Program-made: the position numbers and the translations under genes
The notes under the pieces: generated by a model
Database searches by the model: none
What the model was told of the DNA's origin: nothing
The model's input: the letters and a program-made list of their open reading frames with translations, nothing else
Shown here: positions 1 through 10,179 of the stretch, piece by piece
How the letters are laid out: the number at the start of each line of letters is the position of its first letter
Numbering within the stretch: the first letter of the stretch is position 1
Assembly (NCBI GenBank): GCA_026260175.1
Contig: JAKCWW010004441.1
Coordinates: forward strand, 5,536-35,418
DNA from: Reticulitermes lucifugus
Taxonomy: Eukaryota > Arthropoda > Insecta > Blattodea > Rhinotermitidae
Reading direction: 5' to 3'
Length of the DNA: 29,883 nucleotides

Positions 1-129
1 TGTGAAGACTGTTGCCATCAGACACCACAATCACAACATAAACTGTGAAGACTGCTGTCATCAGACTCCACAGTCACAACATTAAATGTGAAGACTGCTG
101 TCATCAGACTCCACAGTCACAACATAAAA
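1..129. repeat. 43-bp minisatellite, three units
   Basis: Three head-to-tail units start at 1, 44 and 87, each beginning TGTGAAGACTG and ending CACAACAT plus an A-rich spacer. Units 2 and 3 differ at two positions near the end, and unit 1 differs from them at a handful of sites. The array touches the window edge, so more copies may lie to the left. It would sit in an intron or the 3' flank of the glycosyltransferase gene. Confidence 0.85.
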
Positions 130-1316
130 TCTCACAAATAAAAATGTTTCTTTAGTTTCTGCCATCAGTTGTGACATTTTAATCTTCCCAACATCAGCCT
201 ACATGACAGGTGATGAAGGAAACCACATCTGAAGTGCAAGTACCTAACCAGTATGAACTAAAGGAAATACAAAAAATAAAGCACAACATGCCAAATACTG
301 ACATCAGTCCACTTGTGTGGCATGTACTATCCCTTCCTTACAAATCTCATAGGTCTGAACATTTCGAAAAATAATTTTCTGCTAACAATATCAAGTTCTG
401 TTGCTCCAAATATTTAACAACCGTTAGCAAAATTGGATGGCACACCACTGTCTGGATTAACCACTTTCATGTTTTTGACCTTCAGCAAGATTAAAAAGCA
501 CTTGGTACCTACATACCAACCTTACTGACATCAGTAAACTCCAGTGAAAGCTTGTTAACATAACAAGTGAATTATGCCTGGCTTTCACATAATACAGAAG
601 CTGTGTAATGGAACATGGCCACGAATCTGTGTTCTGTTAAACCAGTTTGACAAACTAAAAGAAAATAACAGTTCTAATTTCTCTCAGTTCAGTCCAACCA
701 ACCATATTAATGCAAGTCCCAGTGTTTGTGAAGGCTTTAAGGTGGTGTACACAACTGCAAGTCTTGTTAGTGCAGTTTTCATTTTAAAATAATTAAAATC
801 CACCACTAAAATGATGGCATAATGCACAGAAAAATAAGAATAAACTTTATTTTACCATACGTTCTTAATTTTCAATAACTGCCTTTTCCTCACAATTTAA
901 AGGTAGGCATTCAAGGATGAAGCAGTTATGATGTGTAGTGGGATCTATACAAGTGACATATTATATTCCATCAAGACCTAATATTAAACAACTTTATCAA
1001 CACACTCAAAATAATTAACAGAACAAACATTACAAAATAAGATTAAAGACCTGAGGCTACTCCTAATCTATACACATTTTTCTATGCTTTGATGACCTGA
1101 CTGCAATATATACATGTTGCTTCCAAGAATTTTATATCTAATTGCCTACATTGTATTCTATTTACCATCATGTTGTAAAGTGTTATAGACTGCAAGTTAT
1201 ACACTTCAGGCATTCTATATTTTCTACACTATGCATATATTTTAGCTTGTGAAAGTTCAGATGTCAAACCTGAACTACAGGTGTAAAATATACCCCCTTT
1301 TCTATTCTTGTAATTA
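130..1316. other. AT-rich noncoding sequence, probably intron
   Basis: No coding exon could be supported on either strand. In particular, no continuation of the glycosyltransferase catalytic domain is visible on the minus strand. The only ORFs are short and unlike any family I recognise. It most likely belongs to the intron that starts at 1628. Confidence 0.5.
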
Positions 1317-1357
1317 GGCCTGATGATGGCTAATCAGTTTAGCTGAAACATGTAGCC
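1317..1357 (-). repeat. GTTTC-hairpin-CATCATCAGG block, copy 1
   Basis: On the minus strand GGCTACATGTTTC is followed by GCTAA-ACTGA-TTAGC, a 5-bp stem-loop, and then CATCATCAGGCC. The same outer blocks flank a different stem at 4001-4038. The block resembles short segments often seen at mobile-element ends in arthropod genomes. No element boundaries were found here. Confidence 0.55.
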
Positions 1358-1628
1358 TTTACTCTTCCTGACTATAATGTTGTGTTGACTGATTGCAATA
1401 TTTATTTGTATATGTTTATTTTTCATTTAAAAAATGTTAAATGGAATGCCCCCTCCTTTTGTCACAAATAACTGCTGGAAAATTACCTTCAAGAGAAAAG
1501 AAAAAAAACATTGACATTTGTGGTAGTGGTAACAATATGCATACGAAAAGCCTGATTACAGAACTGAGTATGCACCAACAACCAGAATAAAAAAAATAAA
1601 GTGCAAAGCAAAGTCTCATAATACTTAC

Positions 1629-2118
1629 TCAGATTTGGAGGGATCGGTGGACAGAGGGATTTCCCTGTAAAAGGGACAGTCAAACTGGGTGCTGTTGTTG
1701 GGTTAACTGATGATACTGAAATGTTGAGTACAAGACTAGAGGCATTGCCAACTGCATTCTGTGTCAGAAGAAAAGATGAGTTCCTAGTTTCACCAGTAAC
1801 ATTCTCAACTGGAGACAGAGTTCTGTCCATCGACACATGCATGCTTCCATTAAATGATGAGTTGTGAGATGGAAACAAGAGGCCACGTGAATTGGGGATC
1901 CAACGACCGTGACTATGGCTTCTGGAATGTGTGGAATTCAATGTGAAGAGTGGTTCAAACTGACGTGCTTCAAAGATAGTAGTAATAAGATATTGCAAGG
2001 CAATTAGAACAGCCAGCACGATCACCAACTTGCAGAGGTGGGAATGTAGGCAGACATATAGCTGGCGTGCAACATGCTGTATAGTCCTGCTCCATGCGGA
2101 CAGGCATCGGCAACGCAT
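1629..2118 (-). CDS. First coding exon of a beta-1,4-galactosyl/N-acetylgalactosaminyltransferase family protein (bre-4 / beta4GalNAcTA-like), partial
   Basis: The exon encodes 163 residues plus the first base of codon 164. Seen: a basic, Cys-containing cytoplasmic tail (residues 1-30), one hydrophobic segment (about 31-49, LVIVLAVLIALQYLITTIF), a Ser/Thr/Asn-rich stem with seven N-glycosylation sequons (Asn61, 86, 90, 106, 113, 125, 132), then LCPPIPPNL (155-163). The start has G at -3 and is preceded by an in-frame TGA six bases upstream. The exon ends at CTGA|GTAAGTAT (donor at 1628-1621). Known of the family: these are Golgi type II enzymes whose catalytic domain opens with a Cys-Pro motif of this kind and transfers galactose or GalNAc from UDP-sugar to terminal GlcNAc. 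The DXD and later motifs are absent, so downstream exons must lie beyond position 1. The GalNAc versus Gal assignment is inference. Reading past the donor adds a non-family tail and is rejected. Confidence 0.72.
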
Positions 2119-2155
2119 GGCACTTCATCTGTCCATGCACAGCTGCATTACTGCA
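2119..2155 (-). other. Putative 5' UTR part of the glycosyltransferase coding exon, with splice acceptor
   Basis: On the minus strand the sequence TATGTGTATGTTACAG ends at 2156 and would act as a 3' splice site 37 bases upstream of the ATG. The polypyrimidine tract is weak, and a GAT trinucleotide repeat lies just upstream. An in-frame stop between this site and the ATG means the segment would be untranslated. The acceptor could instead be one of the nearby CAG trinucleotides. This is a motif-based inference without transcript support. Confidence 0.3.
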
Positions 2156-2180
2156 CTGTAACATACACATACTGCCATTT

Positions 2181-2216
2181 AATGATGATGATGATGATGA
2201 CGATGATGATTATTAT
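2181..2216. repeat. GAT/TTA trinucleotide microsatellite
   Basis: About nine GAT units with one C substitution run into ATTATTATT. It lies about 25 bases upstream (on the minus strand) of the proposed acceptor of the glycosyltransferase exon, so its length could affect that splice site. Confidence 0.85.
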
Positions 2217-3943
2217 TCGATTTCAGTCCTTTTACATGTTTCTAAGAACTAACAACTGATTATACAGTAATTCAATAAACTGTACTTATAAATATCTTCC
2301 CACGTTTATTAGCAATCAAAAAGATAACCTGGATCATTAATTCTAAAATTAGTTACACATCTGAGGCCCTCACATTACTCATTATTCCCATTACTCCAAA
2401 CTAGTGCACTTTTTAAAATTAAAATACACTTCCTGAAAGTTAATTTCACACTTCCTACATCAATCCTCTTCCAAACCATTTAAATGTGCAAGACACAACA
2501 ATGCTAGCAGAGAAATTAACTTAAAAATGCTATAAAAATACCACCATTTTACTATGTTAAGTGCAAAGAACCTTTTAATTTACTATATTCTACTGTATTA
2601 ACTACAGAAAAGGTTAGTCACTTTGACATTTATGAAATGGCACTATATAAAAATATTCACATGAGTTTATGCAATAGGCCAATATGCTATGACACTTTTG
2701 TTAAAAAAAACTATATACTGCATATAGTGCAGCCCTAAAAATCAGAGAAACATACAGTGCAGCTCAAGTAAGTGAAAATTATTGTCCTGTACTTGGACAG
2801 CCAACACTATGACTGCAAATAAAATAAAGTCACTGCCATTGGTCACTGCTGAGTTTCAGTAATTGATTCTGACACTGCTCACAACTTTAGGGCAATGTGC
2901 AATTTATGAAGAAGTAATGCAATATTCCAGCCAATGGCTGTGCATCGTATATCAGTGAGGAACATGGTTTATGAGTCAAAACTAGAATGCCTGACAGTGC
3001 ACATGCATTCAGGCAAAAACAGTTGCATATGACAAGAGCATTTGCATGGACAGGACAACTGTGTATACAAGTTTGACAGAAATCATAGCCTCTTTGCATT
3101 AAACTAATTCTGTTATAACACAATTTAACAGCAAAATGAACAAGCAGACTGAAAAGCAAGATAAAAACTGGTCATCAAGAGCAAAACTGACGATACAGAA
3201 TGAGGAAAATACATCATGAAACTTCATGAAGTGAAACTGATACTCAGAACTATCTTTTCCTTTACTTACCATATATGTTTCACATGTGTAATTTCAGCTT
3301 TCATGGTTTCACCATGTCACACAACCTCTCACCTTCAGGAGTGAAGAGGATGGATACAAACTGAGTAATCTGATTCCACCGCTTTTCCTCCAAACGTTTT
3401 CTTAACAGCAACACCCCTCCCCATTGGACAGCACCATCCTCACACCCCCATCCTTACCTCTGTGTGTTATACGTATATCAGGCTGCATCCTAACTCAATC
3501 ATCCTCAAGACGGCATGGTTTATTGGTTTTGAAAAAGTGAAGTGATCAGTACTGTAGAGTAACTTGCAAAAAGTGCAAATAGTTGTGGCCTAATCTGAAA
3601 GTTCACTATTGATATTTTCTTTCAAAAACTAGGAAAAGTCATGAGAAAACTGAAAGGACAGTCGGTGCATGCCTATACTGAACAAGTGGAGGACGAAAAA
3701 TTATGCAAAATGTTTGCACTGGTTACCACTAGGAAGAAGATACTGAAAATGGCAAATGCAATGAAGGATAAAGCCAATATGGGTAAAGTTTTCTTGCAAC
3801 TATCAGAGTTCCCACTTTCTGGTAAATGGGATGGAAAGATGGAGCAGGAATGTATCTTACACACAGACTTATGGTTTGATGAGCTACTGAATTATCCAGT
3901 GCCTCTAGACAAAATCTTTCATCATCGATGCCAGTTAATTTAT
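2217..3943. other. Noncoding, proposed first intron of the glycosyltransferase gene
   Basis: This is AT-rich, CpG-poor sequence with no supported exon. The short minus-strand ORF at 2887-3159 shows no domain or splice context. A plus-strand ORF at 3641-3976 is discussed under rejected items. Confidence 0.45.
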
Positions 3944-4628
3944 TATACAATTACTATCAACACAACAACTTATTAGTTTTTTACTAATATAAATTACATG
4001 GCTACATGTTTCGACCAAAGTTTGGTCATCTTCAGGCCAGTACACGACACAAAAATAAAATTACAATTGCCAATCCATTTTATGGTTAGACAGAGACCTC
4101 AATTGATCGTACAAGACGTGTTAATTATCAGTAGGATTTAATATAGTTATAGGAATAATAAAGTCTTAAAAAGTTGTCAAGGTTAAAATTATAGTACTTT
4201 AATCTAATTATTCTTTTCCTGAAGAATTTTGTGTGCTTTGATTTTCTTGTCTCCTCTGATAATTTCTGCTTAGTTTATGCAATGTGTGATGATATGTGCA
4301 TGTATTTAGTAGGAATTATATTGGTATAGAAGGATTATTGTGGTAGTAATAATCCTACTTACGTTATATATTTTGGTAGGTATCCAGATGTATCATCTGT
4401 GTCGAGACTTACTATTATTACGTTGGTATCAGTGTATCGAGTATGTCTCTAATAGTGGATGTGAGAGGACCAATGTACCATTAGAAGAACAAACCTTGAC
4501 ATAAACAGTAACACTCTGATGTTTCATACATCTGGCCTGAAGATAACCAACCTTTGGTCACAACATGCAGCCATGTAATTTATAGTAATAAAAAACCAAT
4601 AAATAGTTGTACTGATGGTAACTGTATA
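3944..4628. mobile_element. Fold-back / MITE-like element with 97-bp inverted arms
   Basis: The arms 3944-4040 and 4532-4628 are inverted copies of each other with scattered mismatches and small gaps. Both contain AAATTACATGGCT, ATG, GACCAAAG and CTTCAGGCCAG in the same order. The interior (about 490 bp) is AT-rich and encodes nothing recognisable. Length and structure fit a non-autonomous inverted-repeat DNA element. No clear target duplication was found beyond the arms, so the superfamily is unassigned. Each arm carries the GTTTCG...CATCTTCAGG hairpin block. Confidence 0.7.
4001..4038 (+). repeat. GTTTC-hairpin-CATCATCAGG block, copy 2
   Basis: GGCTACATGTTTC is followed by GACCAAA-GTTTGGTC, a near-perfect small palindrome, and then ATCTTCAGGCC. 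The inverted partner lies at 4534-4575 in the right arm, where the stem reads GACCAA/TTGGTT with a wobble pair. Confidence 0.6.
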
Positions 4629-5415
4629 CTCAATTATAGTATCATACACACAACGGGATGTCTATTGTAAACATAGGTGCTAGTTAAAATCCCAGCTGGA
4701 GCAAAAGTTTTACCATATCTGGCACATACATCACACAAACAAATAAACAACAAATAAACAAAAAAAAAACTGGTTGTCAACAATATGAAACAAGTGCTTC
4801 TGCAACAAAGTATTTAATCTGAGTTACAGGCATGTGAAACCTGTATGAATGGCAAGCAAAGGATTCATGCAATAGATGAGCATGTGAATATGTTGGAACT
4901 TACAGTCTTACCTGTTTGTATGGAGATTATCCAGTGAAATTTATGGCTATGTACGTTTGTAGTGCAGCATTTATTAGGGGCAGTGACATGCACACAATTA
5001 TATTACTTTTTTACTCAGTATGTTCAGCACTTCCTCAGAGAGGTGTTTTGAGTTCTTCATTAGCAGTATATCCTGAAAGTACGCAAATTTAAACAAAATG
5101 AATAAGACTTTAATGAAAAAGTGTTTATTGTGGTTTAGGCAGGACAGCTTAGTGGTAGTGTGTTAGTTTTCCATGATAATACTTCATCCCATATAGCCAC
5201 TGATGCTGACACGCACTTCTATATGTACATACATAATACTTTATCCAATGTGCCACAATTAATTTCATCACTTTCTACTTCTTTTCAACATAAAGACTTC
5301 CTACCACTGTTACTGCATAGTAGCTAATCAAATGACCAAATGAGGTGGAGTTATCAATAAGTAAATATGACAATTTCACTAACTCTCTACATTAAAAGAT
5401 CACTCAGATGGGATA
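4629..5415. other. Noncoding intron-like sequence with a possible decayed tRNA-like head
   Basis: No exon is visible. At about 5145-5175 the plus strand reads CAGCTTAGTGGTAGTG, which resembles a pol III A box, but no good B box follows. It may be a decayed SINE. An A-rich run lies at 4760-4769. Confidence 0.3.
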
Positions 5416-5547
5416 CAATCCTTCAGTACTGACTGTGGCGCATTGTACAGACCTTCAATTCCTCAAATATTGTCAGTCTTGAAACACTGTATGGTTGTGA
5501 ATGTGTAAGAGTACATTCTGGGCAGTAGTTGGTTACTGAAGGGTTAA
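5416..5547. mobile_element. Degenerate piggyBac-type (TTAA) MITE, copy 1
   Basis: The right end is ACTGAAGGGTTAA (TTAA at 5544-5547). The left end, CAATCCTTCAGT, is its diverged inverse and has lost the exact TTAA. The interior shares GCATTGTACAGACCTTCAATTC-like sequence and the ...GTGAATG...CAGTAGTTG segment with the better copy at 25728-25887. CCCTT termini flanked by TTAA are the signature of piggyBac-type elements. The element is too short to code for a transposase. Confidence 0.6.
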
Positions 5548-5994
5548 AGCAGAAAAAGCATTAAAAGTGTAATCTGAAATTGGATACCCACCCTCCTAAG
5601 AAGCTAAACCACCTGTATGAGATAAAAAAGCAATTTGTTTTGCAGTCAGGAGCTCTTCAAGCCAGAATATGTGGCCCATGAAGTTCACAATGTAGGCAAG
5701 TTTTTACACACCAGTCCCTGTGCCTTAATTCTTGCTGGCTCTGTGTTGTTCACAGCAACCAGTAATATGCAATGTCACAGAATCAGTGAAAGTTAATACC
5801 AAATGCCTAATGCGACTTTATGGAATTCATCATAAAACTCAAATGGAAAAGACAATCTTTTTTTTTTGAATTCAACTACTTTGTTATATAACCATGAATA
5901 ACAAAATCAGGTCAATATCAAATGCACATAGGCAAATAAATTTATTGTATTGAAGGTTCCTGTAGCAGATGCTAGGGACGCACAGGAGCATGAA
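5548..5994. other. No feature seen
   Basis: CpG-poor intron-like sequence with a T9 run near 5860. No exon or repeat was recognised. Confidence 0.4.
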
Positions 5995-6230
5995 GGCTTA
6001 TTGTGTAACCCTGTGAGGAAGATGATGACAAAGATGATTACGTTATTTCTGTTTTTCCATTTTAATGGAGCACCGGTGGAATGAAATTAACAAGGGAAAA
6101 CTTAAGTACTCGGAGAAAAGCCTGTCCCAGTGCCACTTTGTCCACCACAAATGCCACATGGACCGACCCGGGATCGAACCCGGGCCTCTGCAGTGAAAAT
6201 AAATGTTACACAACCAACCCTTTTTTTCCT
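5995..6230 (-). mobile_element. tRNA-derived SINE with tRNA-Glu-like head
   Basis: On the minus strand ATTTTCACTGCAGAGGCCCG followed by GGTTCGATCCCGG closely resembles the anticodon-to-T-arm half of a tRNA-Glu. It includes a TTC anticodon-like triplet and a pol III B box (about 6170-6185). The body follows with GGACAAAGTGGCACTGGGAC and a TTTTCTCC...AGTACTTAAG segment, ending in a decayed CATCATC-type tail near 6000-6035. The D-arm/A box half is degenerate. Boundaries are approximate and no target duplication was identified. Confidence 0.7.
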
Positions 6231-6403
6231 CCAAACGTCATTACCTCCAACAGTTTTGCTTAGTAAAAAATTATCAAGACTACACTTCTGATAAACACGG
6301 CACAACAGATTAAGCGACACTGAAGAAACCAATTTCAATAAAACTGGTGTTCCAAGACGAACCGTTGGTGGAAAAAGTTGACGTACTTCCAAATTTCACT
6401 CAC

Positions 6404-6530
6404 CATTACTCAGTGTTCAGCAACAGGTAGATGAAAATCGGATATAAGTTTTATTAAGCGCATTTTACCAACATCCGGACGTTAATGCTAACAGAATCCC
6501 AACACAAACTAGCGGAACATTCCCAACTGA
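6404..6530 (-). promoter_or_regulatory. Candidate untranslated first exon and promoter of the glycosyltransferase gene
   Basis: On the minus strand TAATG|GTGAGTG gives a good 5' splice donor with its first intron base at 6403. Insect-type initiator pentamers (TCAGT on the minus strand) occur at 6530-6526 and 6588-6584. The segment lies at the edge where CpG dinucleotides become frequent (from about 6.2 kb rightward), whereas the flank toward the coding exon is CpG-poor. In insects, methylated gene bodies lose CpG while promoters keep it, so a start here followed by a 4.2-kb first intron would fit. The start position and exon extent are inferred, and the donor could be fortuitous. Confidence 0.28.
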
Positions 6531-6588
6531 CTAGTTCTGGTGTTTTTCGACATCAGTTCACTTCCTCTTACACACCGTCACAGACTGA

Positions 6589-7339
6589 GGCACTCCGAAC
6601 GCGCACCTCGCATTTGCTGACAGCACATCACACAATAAAATCTAAACCCTATTTACTAAGACATGTCTTTTCCCAAAGTCGGGTCACTTTACATCTATTG
6701 CGGAGTCCACAGTATTACAGTGACCCACTTTCTCCACGTCACCATAGGGAAAACTATTAGATTCTTATTCTTCCTTCTATTGCCATGCTCCAATGGGCCG
6801 ACACAGTTACATAAGGGACTCCTGGTTCTAAGACAGCCGTAAACACTACCAGGTCTACTGCAAAATTAATAGTGACAGGCACTGCTCATGATGGTTAAAT
6901 GCTTCACTCTATTCATTGGCCAGTAGTAATGAAAACATATGGATGGGAGAAAGGACAGCTGTAAAATGACAGTAAAGGGGGAGTGACATATCTCGTATCG
7001 ACATCAATACAACAGAGCATAGATGGGTGGCAAGATATTTTAAAGCACACAATCTGCTGAACCGACTGAACTGTGTGTTGGGCTTTGTTAAATATCAGGT
7101 CAAACTAAGACACTTAGTTCTAACGTCAGTAAGTCTCAACTGATTGCCAACATTCCAAATTGTTAAGGCAATGAGGAAAAGAGGATAGGAAGTAAATAAA
7201 AGTAACTCGCCAGGGCTGCCCACTGTGGTGACTTATTTAACAACGCTATTTCAACCGCACAGGTTACATACCGTCAGGATGCAAGACAGAAGATGAGGTT
7301 GTTTATAATGGGTTGAAAGGGAGCGGTTGTGACCTATTT
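6589..7339. other. CpG-containing sequence upstream of the candidate promoter
   Basis: No coding exon is visible. CpG is visibly more frequent than in 1-6000. It would be 5' flanking sequence if the candidate first exon at 6404-6530 is right. Confidence 0.35.
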
Positions 7340-7560
7340 GACGGTACAGCTCCATGCATTCTTGACACTAAACTGAGGTGAGTTGCCAGCTTCATGCCCC
7401 GGTCACTTTACCCTTAAGGAAACAGCCCCCGGTACCCACTGGAGGCAGGGTGGGCTCAAGAGCTGGTTTGGGCACTTTGAAGAACATCTCTTGCCTCTGC
7501 CGTAAATGTCACCCCAATTCCCCGGTCATCCAACCCGTAATAGCCTCATACTTGTAACTG
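7340..7560 (-). mobile_element. tRNA-derived SINE, diverged copy
   Basis: Aligned by eye with the copy at 11542-11838 in the same orientation. Shared landmarks in order are GGTACAGCTC, TGCCCCGG...CTTTACCC, GGTACCCACTGGAGGC, GGGTGGGCTCAAGAGC and AATTCCCCGGTCATCCAACCC, which is the decayed B-box region. The A box end has decayed and the tail is lost. Confidence 0.65.
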
Positions 7561-8654
7561 AATTTGAGTACCACGGAACGGATGCTGGTGATTCTGAATG
7601 GTACATCCGAAGAGAAATGGGAGAAGGGATTATGAGATTCGCCCGAGTGACTGAGAAAAATTAAGAAAAACATCGAGCTGTCGGTTTCAGAATTCAGTCT
7701 ATGGTCTCTCCGAACGCGAGCTAGAGGCTTGTCCACGATAATAAATAAATAGAATGGATTATACGTGCACGTACGTAGGCCTAAAGGTATAAAACGCCAC
7801 ATTTTACGGAAAAGCGCATCAAATTAACTAGCAGGCCCAACTGAAAATAATATTCAGCACCAGAACTCTATTTCACTACCTCACGGCTCATCCCAAAATC
7901 TATCTGGCCTTCTCGGGGTGAGAAGCCCAGTAATGCAGAAACAATGAAATTGTACAGGACTGTTTCGGGGAAACAACAGCAAAATACAAGCTGACAAAGA
8001 TGACAAACAAAGGAAACATCGAATCCTTGTCAACTCTTACGTGTTTTGAAATAGATTTCTTTAACCATTTTCGTAACCAATCTATCAGTGACGACCGTAT
8101 CGACTTTTGGATCCGAACAGATGAGCCCGATAGCATGGTCTGTGCCAAATTTAGATGTAAATAAATCACCCTCCCTCGTTTCAACAATCCACTGCCTGCA
8201 TTTTGCTCACACAGTGTATTTGTGTGTTTCATGTGATTCTCAGAACAAGGAGAGATTATGTTCCTACACAGCATTAACTTTTAGGGTTTTGTAATGAAGA
8301 AGCAGTGTGTTTACTATGAGATATGAACTGGATTTTTATATATATCATTTAGATTAAAATCATGCTTCAAAGAGCCAAAACGTTTTAAGCACGCATTTTA
8401 ATGCATCAGCAACTGGGGCAAACTTTTTATGTTGATCCGAATCCACCCCTGTCTCAGACTAAACCGATTTCTTTCAAAGTAGGTCTACTTCACAAACACG
8501 CAACGACCTTTCGTGATATTTCAATCACATGTATTTCAACGGGATGAGTCAATGGTTTACAGCAAAACAGACTATCAAGGCTAGTATTTGGTAATAGTGG
8601 ACATGAACACAAAAATAAATTCATATAACAAGCTTCGTTGTTTGTGAAGAACGT
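7561..8654. other. No gene seen
   Basis: The longest ORF (minus strand, 7900-8274, 124 codons) shows no recognisable domain, signal peptide or splice context and is probably fortuitous. A weak block AAACGTTTT...ATGCATCAGC at 8380-8410 vaguely resembles the GTTTC...CATCAG blocks. Confidence 0.4.
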
Positions 8655-8752
8655 CTTTTGGCAGCGATCTACCCTGAAAATGGAGGCACAATGTTCCTCG
8701 AAACGTATGTAAATTTCTAACAGACTACATGGCGTCACATTCCAGACGTCAC
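8655..8752 (-). mobile_element. Fragment of the TCTGGGATGTGA...ACGTTTCGGAGG repeat family
   Basis: On the minus strand TCTGGAATGTGACGCCATGT, a CTGTTAGAAATT segment, ACGTTTCGAGGAAC and CCTCCATTTTCAGGGTAG occur in order. The same order appears at 23931-23995. In translation this gives a WNVTPCSL...RFEEHC-like string that I recognise as a recurrent transposon-derived spurious ORF in insect genomes. The element class is uncertain. Confidence 0.5.
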
Positions 8753-10179
8753 TCTGCACTCAAACCTCAGTTCGTTGTTGGTTCTTTCAACCTAAGTTTA
8801 TTGCCAGGGTATCAAATCGATATTAAAATTGGTATGTAATATTCGAACAGCTGAAATTCTGGATAATTATATGGTAAAGATTTGGGGGATGTGAAATGGG
8901 GTTACCTGGCTCAGGATAAGTTGCAGGGCATTTCTAGCAACGACGAGTATTCTTGTTCCCTACTAGGGAATTTCTGGACTGCTAACTAAACGCTATGTTG
9001 AGTGGAGTTATTACAGCAAACAGTTGCTACATACGAAACAAACGTGCATGGGATCAGCTACAGAGCATATTTGCAGTGTGACGTCACTTTCTCATACAGA
9101 CACACAGTCACTTCAAAACGCATCTGGTTCTTGCGTTTCACTTGTTATCACCATTTCTACAAACAAGTTACTAATTGAATGAATTTTCTAAGCAAGCCTA
9201 CACAAATGACTTCTAAATTCCGATCCGTCCCCCACACACACACACTCAATCATTACATATGTTTCAATGATATAAGTACCTTACCGTTGGAAAAACAAAA
9301 ATCTTAATTATAATTTTCTTCTCACAACATTTTTAGACTGTAACGGCCATCTGTAGGCACGTCTCAACAAAACGTGTAAACTACATGAACATTCAATGTA
9401 CAGTTTATTACATGTTCTGAGGAGATACCTGACGATAACAAAGTCGAAACATGCCCTAGATAAGATAACAGAAGGTTTAGTTCCGCCGAAGGAAAGGTGC
9501 TACATTTTATACACTTGTAATTAAGCACAACGCGATATAACAGTCAAAGGTTACACTTTTTATCCGTATCTTGCAAATTATGCGTGTTTCTAATTATTTA
9601 CCACATACAAGCCTGACAGGCCACTGAATTCTATGGTTGTCATCTGACAGCCGGTAATTATCGGTGCTCTTCAGTAGGATACGCTAAATAACTTTACGAA
9701 AGGTAGTCAAAAGGTGAAAAGCAAAATTATGTAACACGACGTCTTAAGAAATGCTAGGGCTTTAGTTGACGCACTTACAAGCACAACTCTGTCCCTGCTC
9801 TAAACGTCACTCTTGCGGTGCCTATCCAGAACGCACATTGAAAACCGGTGGAGAAAGGTGGGGTGGGGGGAAGGGCAAGGCGACGCTAATTGACTCGTAC
9901 GAATATCATGTCAACATAATCCTACGTAATAACAGCCTCTTATCACGCCATTTACATTTAACGTCTGTAAAAACTTCCCACACGTAAGTTGCAGCCTATA
10001 GGTTTCAAGCTAATTTTCAGTTGAACCAAACGATACACCAGTAGGAAGAACACCGTTTCGACAAACCCCAAGCAGAAGTCCTTCCGAGAAGATTAATGGA
10101 ACCCGAAGATTCATTACCGTTTTCACAAAACCCCTCCACCTGATCCTAAGTGAGCCAGATATATACAGTCCACACCTCA
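8753..10179. other. CpG-containing noncoding sequence
   Basis: No exon could be supported. It contains a short CA run (9236-9246) and one hairpin-type block at 9416-9455, listed separately. Confidence 0.4.
9416..9455 (-). repeat. GTTTC-hairpin-CAGG block, copy at 9.4 kb
   Basis: On the minus strand GGGCATGTTTCGAC, a T-rich loop, then GTCAGGTATCTCCTCAG. The motif order GTTTCGAC...GTCAGG agrees with the copies at 1317 and 4001, but the stem is only GAC/GTC. It is a weaker match. Confidence 0.4.

Noticed and set aside
1-129. CRISPR-like repeat-spacer pattern.
   Set aside because: The units are contiguous 43-bp tandem copies without unique spacers, in a eukaryotic genome.
1489-1628. Continuation of the glycosyltransferase ORF past 1629 to a stop at 1489.
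   Set aside because: A perfect GTAAGTAT donor follows the conserved Cys-Pro motif, and the extra 45 residues are low-complexity and unlike the catalytic domain that should follow.
3641-3976. Plus-strand 111-codon ORF, Lys-rich, with a fairly protein-like composition (starts MRKLKGQSVHAY).
   Set aside because: No domain, homologue or splice signals are recognisable, its 3' end runs into the inverted arm of the fold-back element, and long antisense ORFs overlap it. It may be a decayed transposon ORF but cannot be supported as a gene.
7900-8274. 124-codon minus-strand ORF with one hydrophobic stretch.
   Set aside because: No recognisable family, no splice context and no conserved motif. Probably fortuitous.
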